From assembly GCA_020028115.1 (NCBI GenBank), contig JAHWYA010000074.1, forward strand, positions 1-7,303: a stretch of DNA of 7,303 nucleotides. The letters run 5' to 3'. A program made the translations under genes and the position numbers. Under the pieces are notes generated by a model that ran no database searches, had not been told where the DNA came from, and was given only the letters and a program-made list of their open reading frames with translations. How positions within the stretch are numbered: position 1 is the first letter of the stretch; each line of letters begins with the position of its first letter. Origin of the DNA: Anaeromyxobacter sp. (lineage in GTDB: Bacteria; Myxococcota; Myxococcia; Myxococcales; Anaeromyxobacteraceae). This document shows, piece by piece, positions 6,155 to 7,303 of the stretch.

Positions 6155-7231
6155 ATGCTCCCGGTCCTCTTCCACCTCGTCCTCCCGGCCGGCTTCGGCA
6201 AGCCGGTCGCGGTCCTCGCCGTCCTCCTCGTCGCGGTGCTCCGGACCGTCGCCTACGTCCGGCGCGCCCGGAAGGAAGGCTCCCGGGCCGGCGTCGGCGC
6301 GGCGCTCCGCGACGACGCGACGACGCTGGTGCTCCTCGCGGCCGTCGTCGCCGTGCTCTGGCGCGCCGGCGTCCTCGACGGCGAGCTCCGGCTGCCGCTC
6401 CACACCTACGGCCTCCTCATCGCGACCGCGTTCCTCACCGGGATCTGGCTCGCCCAGCGAGAGGCGCGGCGGCGCGGGCAGGACCCGGAGCGGCTCGCCG
6501 ACCTCTCCTTCTGGATCCTCGTCGCCGCGCTGGTGGGGAGCCGCGTCTACTTCATCCTCGTGAACTGGGGCGACTACTTCGGCGAGCGCGCGGTCGTGAC
6601 GACGGCGGTCGGCCGCCTGCCGCGGATCCTCGCCTTCTGGGAGGGCGGCCTCGTCTTCTACGGCGGGTTCATCGGGGCGGCCCTCACCGCCTGGTGGTAC
6701 ATGCGCCGCCATCGCATGGCGTTCCTGCCGTACGCGGACACGCTCATCCCGTCCGTCGCGTTCGGCCACTTCCTCGGGCGGATCGGCTGCTTCGCGGCGG
6801 GCTGCTGCTGGGGCGGCCCGGTGCACGCCCACCTGCCGTGGGCGGTGAGGTTCCCGCCGCAGTCGCTCGCCTACCAGACCTTCGCGGCGCGCGAGAACGC
6901 GGGGGCGTTCCTCGCCACCGACCGGCTCACCACGGTGCCGATCCACCCGGTGCAGCTCTACGAGTCCTTCGGCGAGCTCGCGATCTTCCTCCTCCTCGTC
7001 CTCGTCGTCCGGCCGCGGAAGGCGTTCCACGGGCAGGTGCTCGCGACCTGGCTCCTCTGCTACGCCGTCCTCCGGACGGTGGTCGAGCTCTTCCGCGCCG
7101 ACGTCGAGCGCGGCGTCGTCCGGGGGCTCGGGGTCGGCCAGTGGACGTCGATGGCGATCTTCGCGGTGGGCGTCGCGATCTGGCTGAAGGCGCGGCCGCG
7201 CCGGGGCGCCGCCGAGGCGGCCGCCGCGTGA
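6155..7231 (+). CDS. lgt: Phosphatidylglycerol--prolipoprotein diacylglyceryl transferase
   Basis: Lgt transfers diacylglycerol from phosphatidylglycerol to the lipobox cysteine, the step before LspA cleavage, in the inner membrane. The core begins near residue 80 with LPLHTYGLL (Tyr85, matching E. coli Tyr26). It continues through VGSRVYFILVNW (127-138), EGGLVFYGGFIG (163-174), GRIGCFAAGCCWG (208-220), HPVQLYE (264-270) and RTVVELFR (307-314, matching E. coli Arg239 and Glu243). Tyr169, Cys212 and Cys217 sit where E. coli has His103, Asn146 and Glu151; the GRIGC-AGCCWG form is, as I recall, usual in delta-proteobacteria-like lineages. The protein has 358 residues against 291 in E. coli. Most of the excess is an N-terminal part with two extra hydrophobic segments (about 17-35 and 57-70). 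The ATG lies 16 bases after lspA; a weak TGAGG overlaps the lspA stop, so coupling is likely. Confidence 0.95.
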   Translation: MLPVLFHLVLPAGFGKPVAVLAVLLVAVLRTVAYVRRARKEGSRAGVGAALRDDATTLVLLAAVVAVLWRAGVLDGELRLPLHTYGLLIATAFLTGIWLAQREARRRGQDPERLADLSFWILVAALVGSRVYFILVNWGDYFGERAVVTTAVGRLPRILAFWEGGLVFYGGFIGAALTAWWYMRRHRMAFLPYADTLIPSVAFGHFLGRIGCFAAGCCWGGPVHAHLPWAVRFPPQSLAYQTFAARENAGAFLATDRLTTVPIHPVQLYESFGELAIFLLLVLVVRPRKAFHGQVLATWLLCYAVLRTVVELFRADVERGVVRGLGVGQWTSMAIFAVGVAIWLKARPRRGAAEAAAA

Positions 7232-7233
7232 CG

Positions 7234-7263
7234 TTGGCCCGGGCGCGGAAAGGTCGATAGACT
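7234..7263 (+). promoter_or_regulatory. Possible promoter for the gene at the right edge, leaderless arrangement
   Basis: TTGGCC (7234-7239) and TAGACT (7258-7263) are 18 bases apart. The -10-like box matches consensus at four of six positions and resembles the TAGAAC of the ileS promoter. It ends seven bases before the GTG at 7271, so transcription would begin on the start codon. It starts three bases after the lgt stop, with no terminator between. Confidence 0.4.
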
Positions 7264-7270
7264 CTCCCCC

Positions 7271-7303
7271 GTGCCGGCCCCGCCCCCAAGGCCCCCCCAG
7301 AAG
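7271..7303 (+). CDS. Start of an unknown gene, partial (11 codons)
   Basis: GTG at 7271 opens a frame reading MPAPPPRPPQK to the window edge. A TAGACT box sits seven bases upstream, which supports a real leaderless start. There is no Shine-Dalgarno; the preceding bases are CTCCCCC. The proline-rich beginning says nothing about function. It is 39 bases past lgt and may belong to the same transcript or have its own promoter. Confidence 0.4.
   Translation, partial: MPAPPPRPPQK

Noticed and set aside
5617..6937. Identical 15-base word in lspA (5617-5631) and lgt (6923-6937), encoding RLTTV
   Set aside because: Both copies lie in coding sequence with the same strong codon bias, and the flanks differ. 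It is most likely chance.

Overview
The window is very GC-rich, with third codon positions almost entirely G or C. It carries core housekeeping genes in the bacterial order ileS-lspA-lgt. The GC content and the long forms of LspA and Lgt suggest a myxobacterium-like organism (Myxococcota, possibly near Anaeromyxobacter). That assignment comes from sequence style and memory of the family, not from a search.

The left part reads on the minus strand. From the centre outwards it holds rimK (ribosomal protein S6 glutamate ligase, ATP-grasp fold), a gene for a small DsbA/FrnE-like thioredoxin-fold protein, a strong hairpin just after that gene's stop, and the first 211 codons of a proline/tyrosine-rich outer-membrane-type lipoprotein that runs off the left edge. 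The right part reads on the plus strand. It holds ileS (type I isoleucyl-tRNA synthetase), lspA (signal peptidase II) overlapping it by ATGA, lgt (prolipoprotein diacylglyceryl transferase) 16 bases further on, and the first 11 codons of another gene at the right edge. The two blocks diverge from a gap of about 118 bases that contains a promoter-like sequence for each direction.

The plus-strand block is a compact operon. It joins isoleucine charging to the two inner-membrane enzymes that mature lipoproteins: Lgt adds diacylglycerol to the lipobox cysteine, then LspA cuts the signal peptide. The partial lipoprotein at the left edge would be a substrate of this pathway. rimK adds a second translation-linked function next to ileS.

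The window is mostly ordinary core genome, and I found no convincing new multi-gene system. The points worth a second look are a tandem Trp-Cys/His-x-His-Asp-Tyr module in the lipoprotein, an Lgt with substitutions at residues important in E. coli and an N-terminal two-helix extension, a basic N-terminal tail on RimK, a DsbA-like protein with SPWC in place of CxxC, and three genes whose -10-like boxes sit 7-9 bases before the start codon, suggesting leaderless transcripts.
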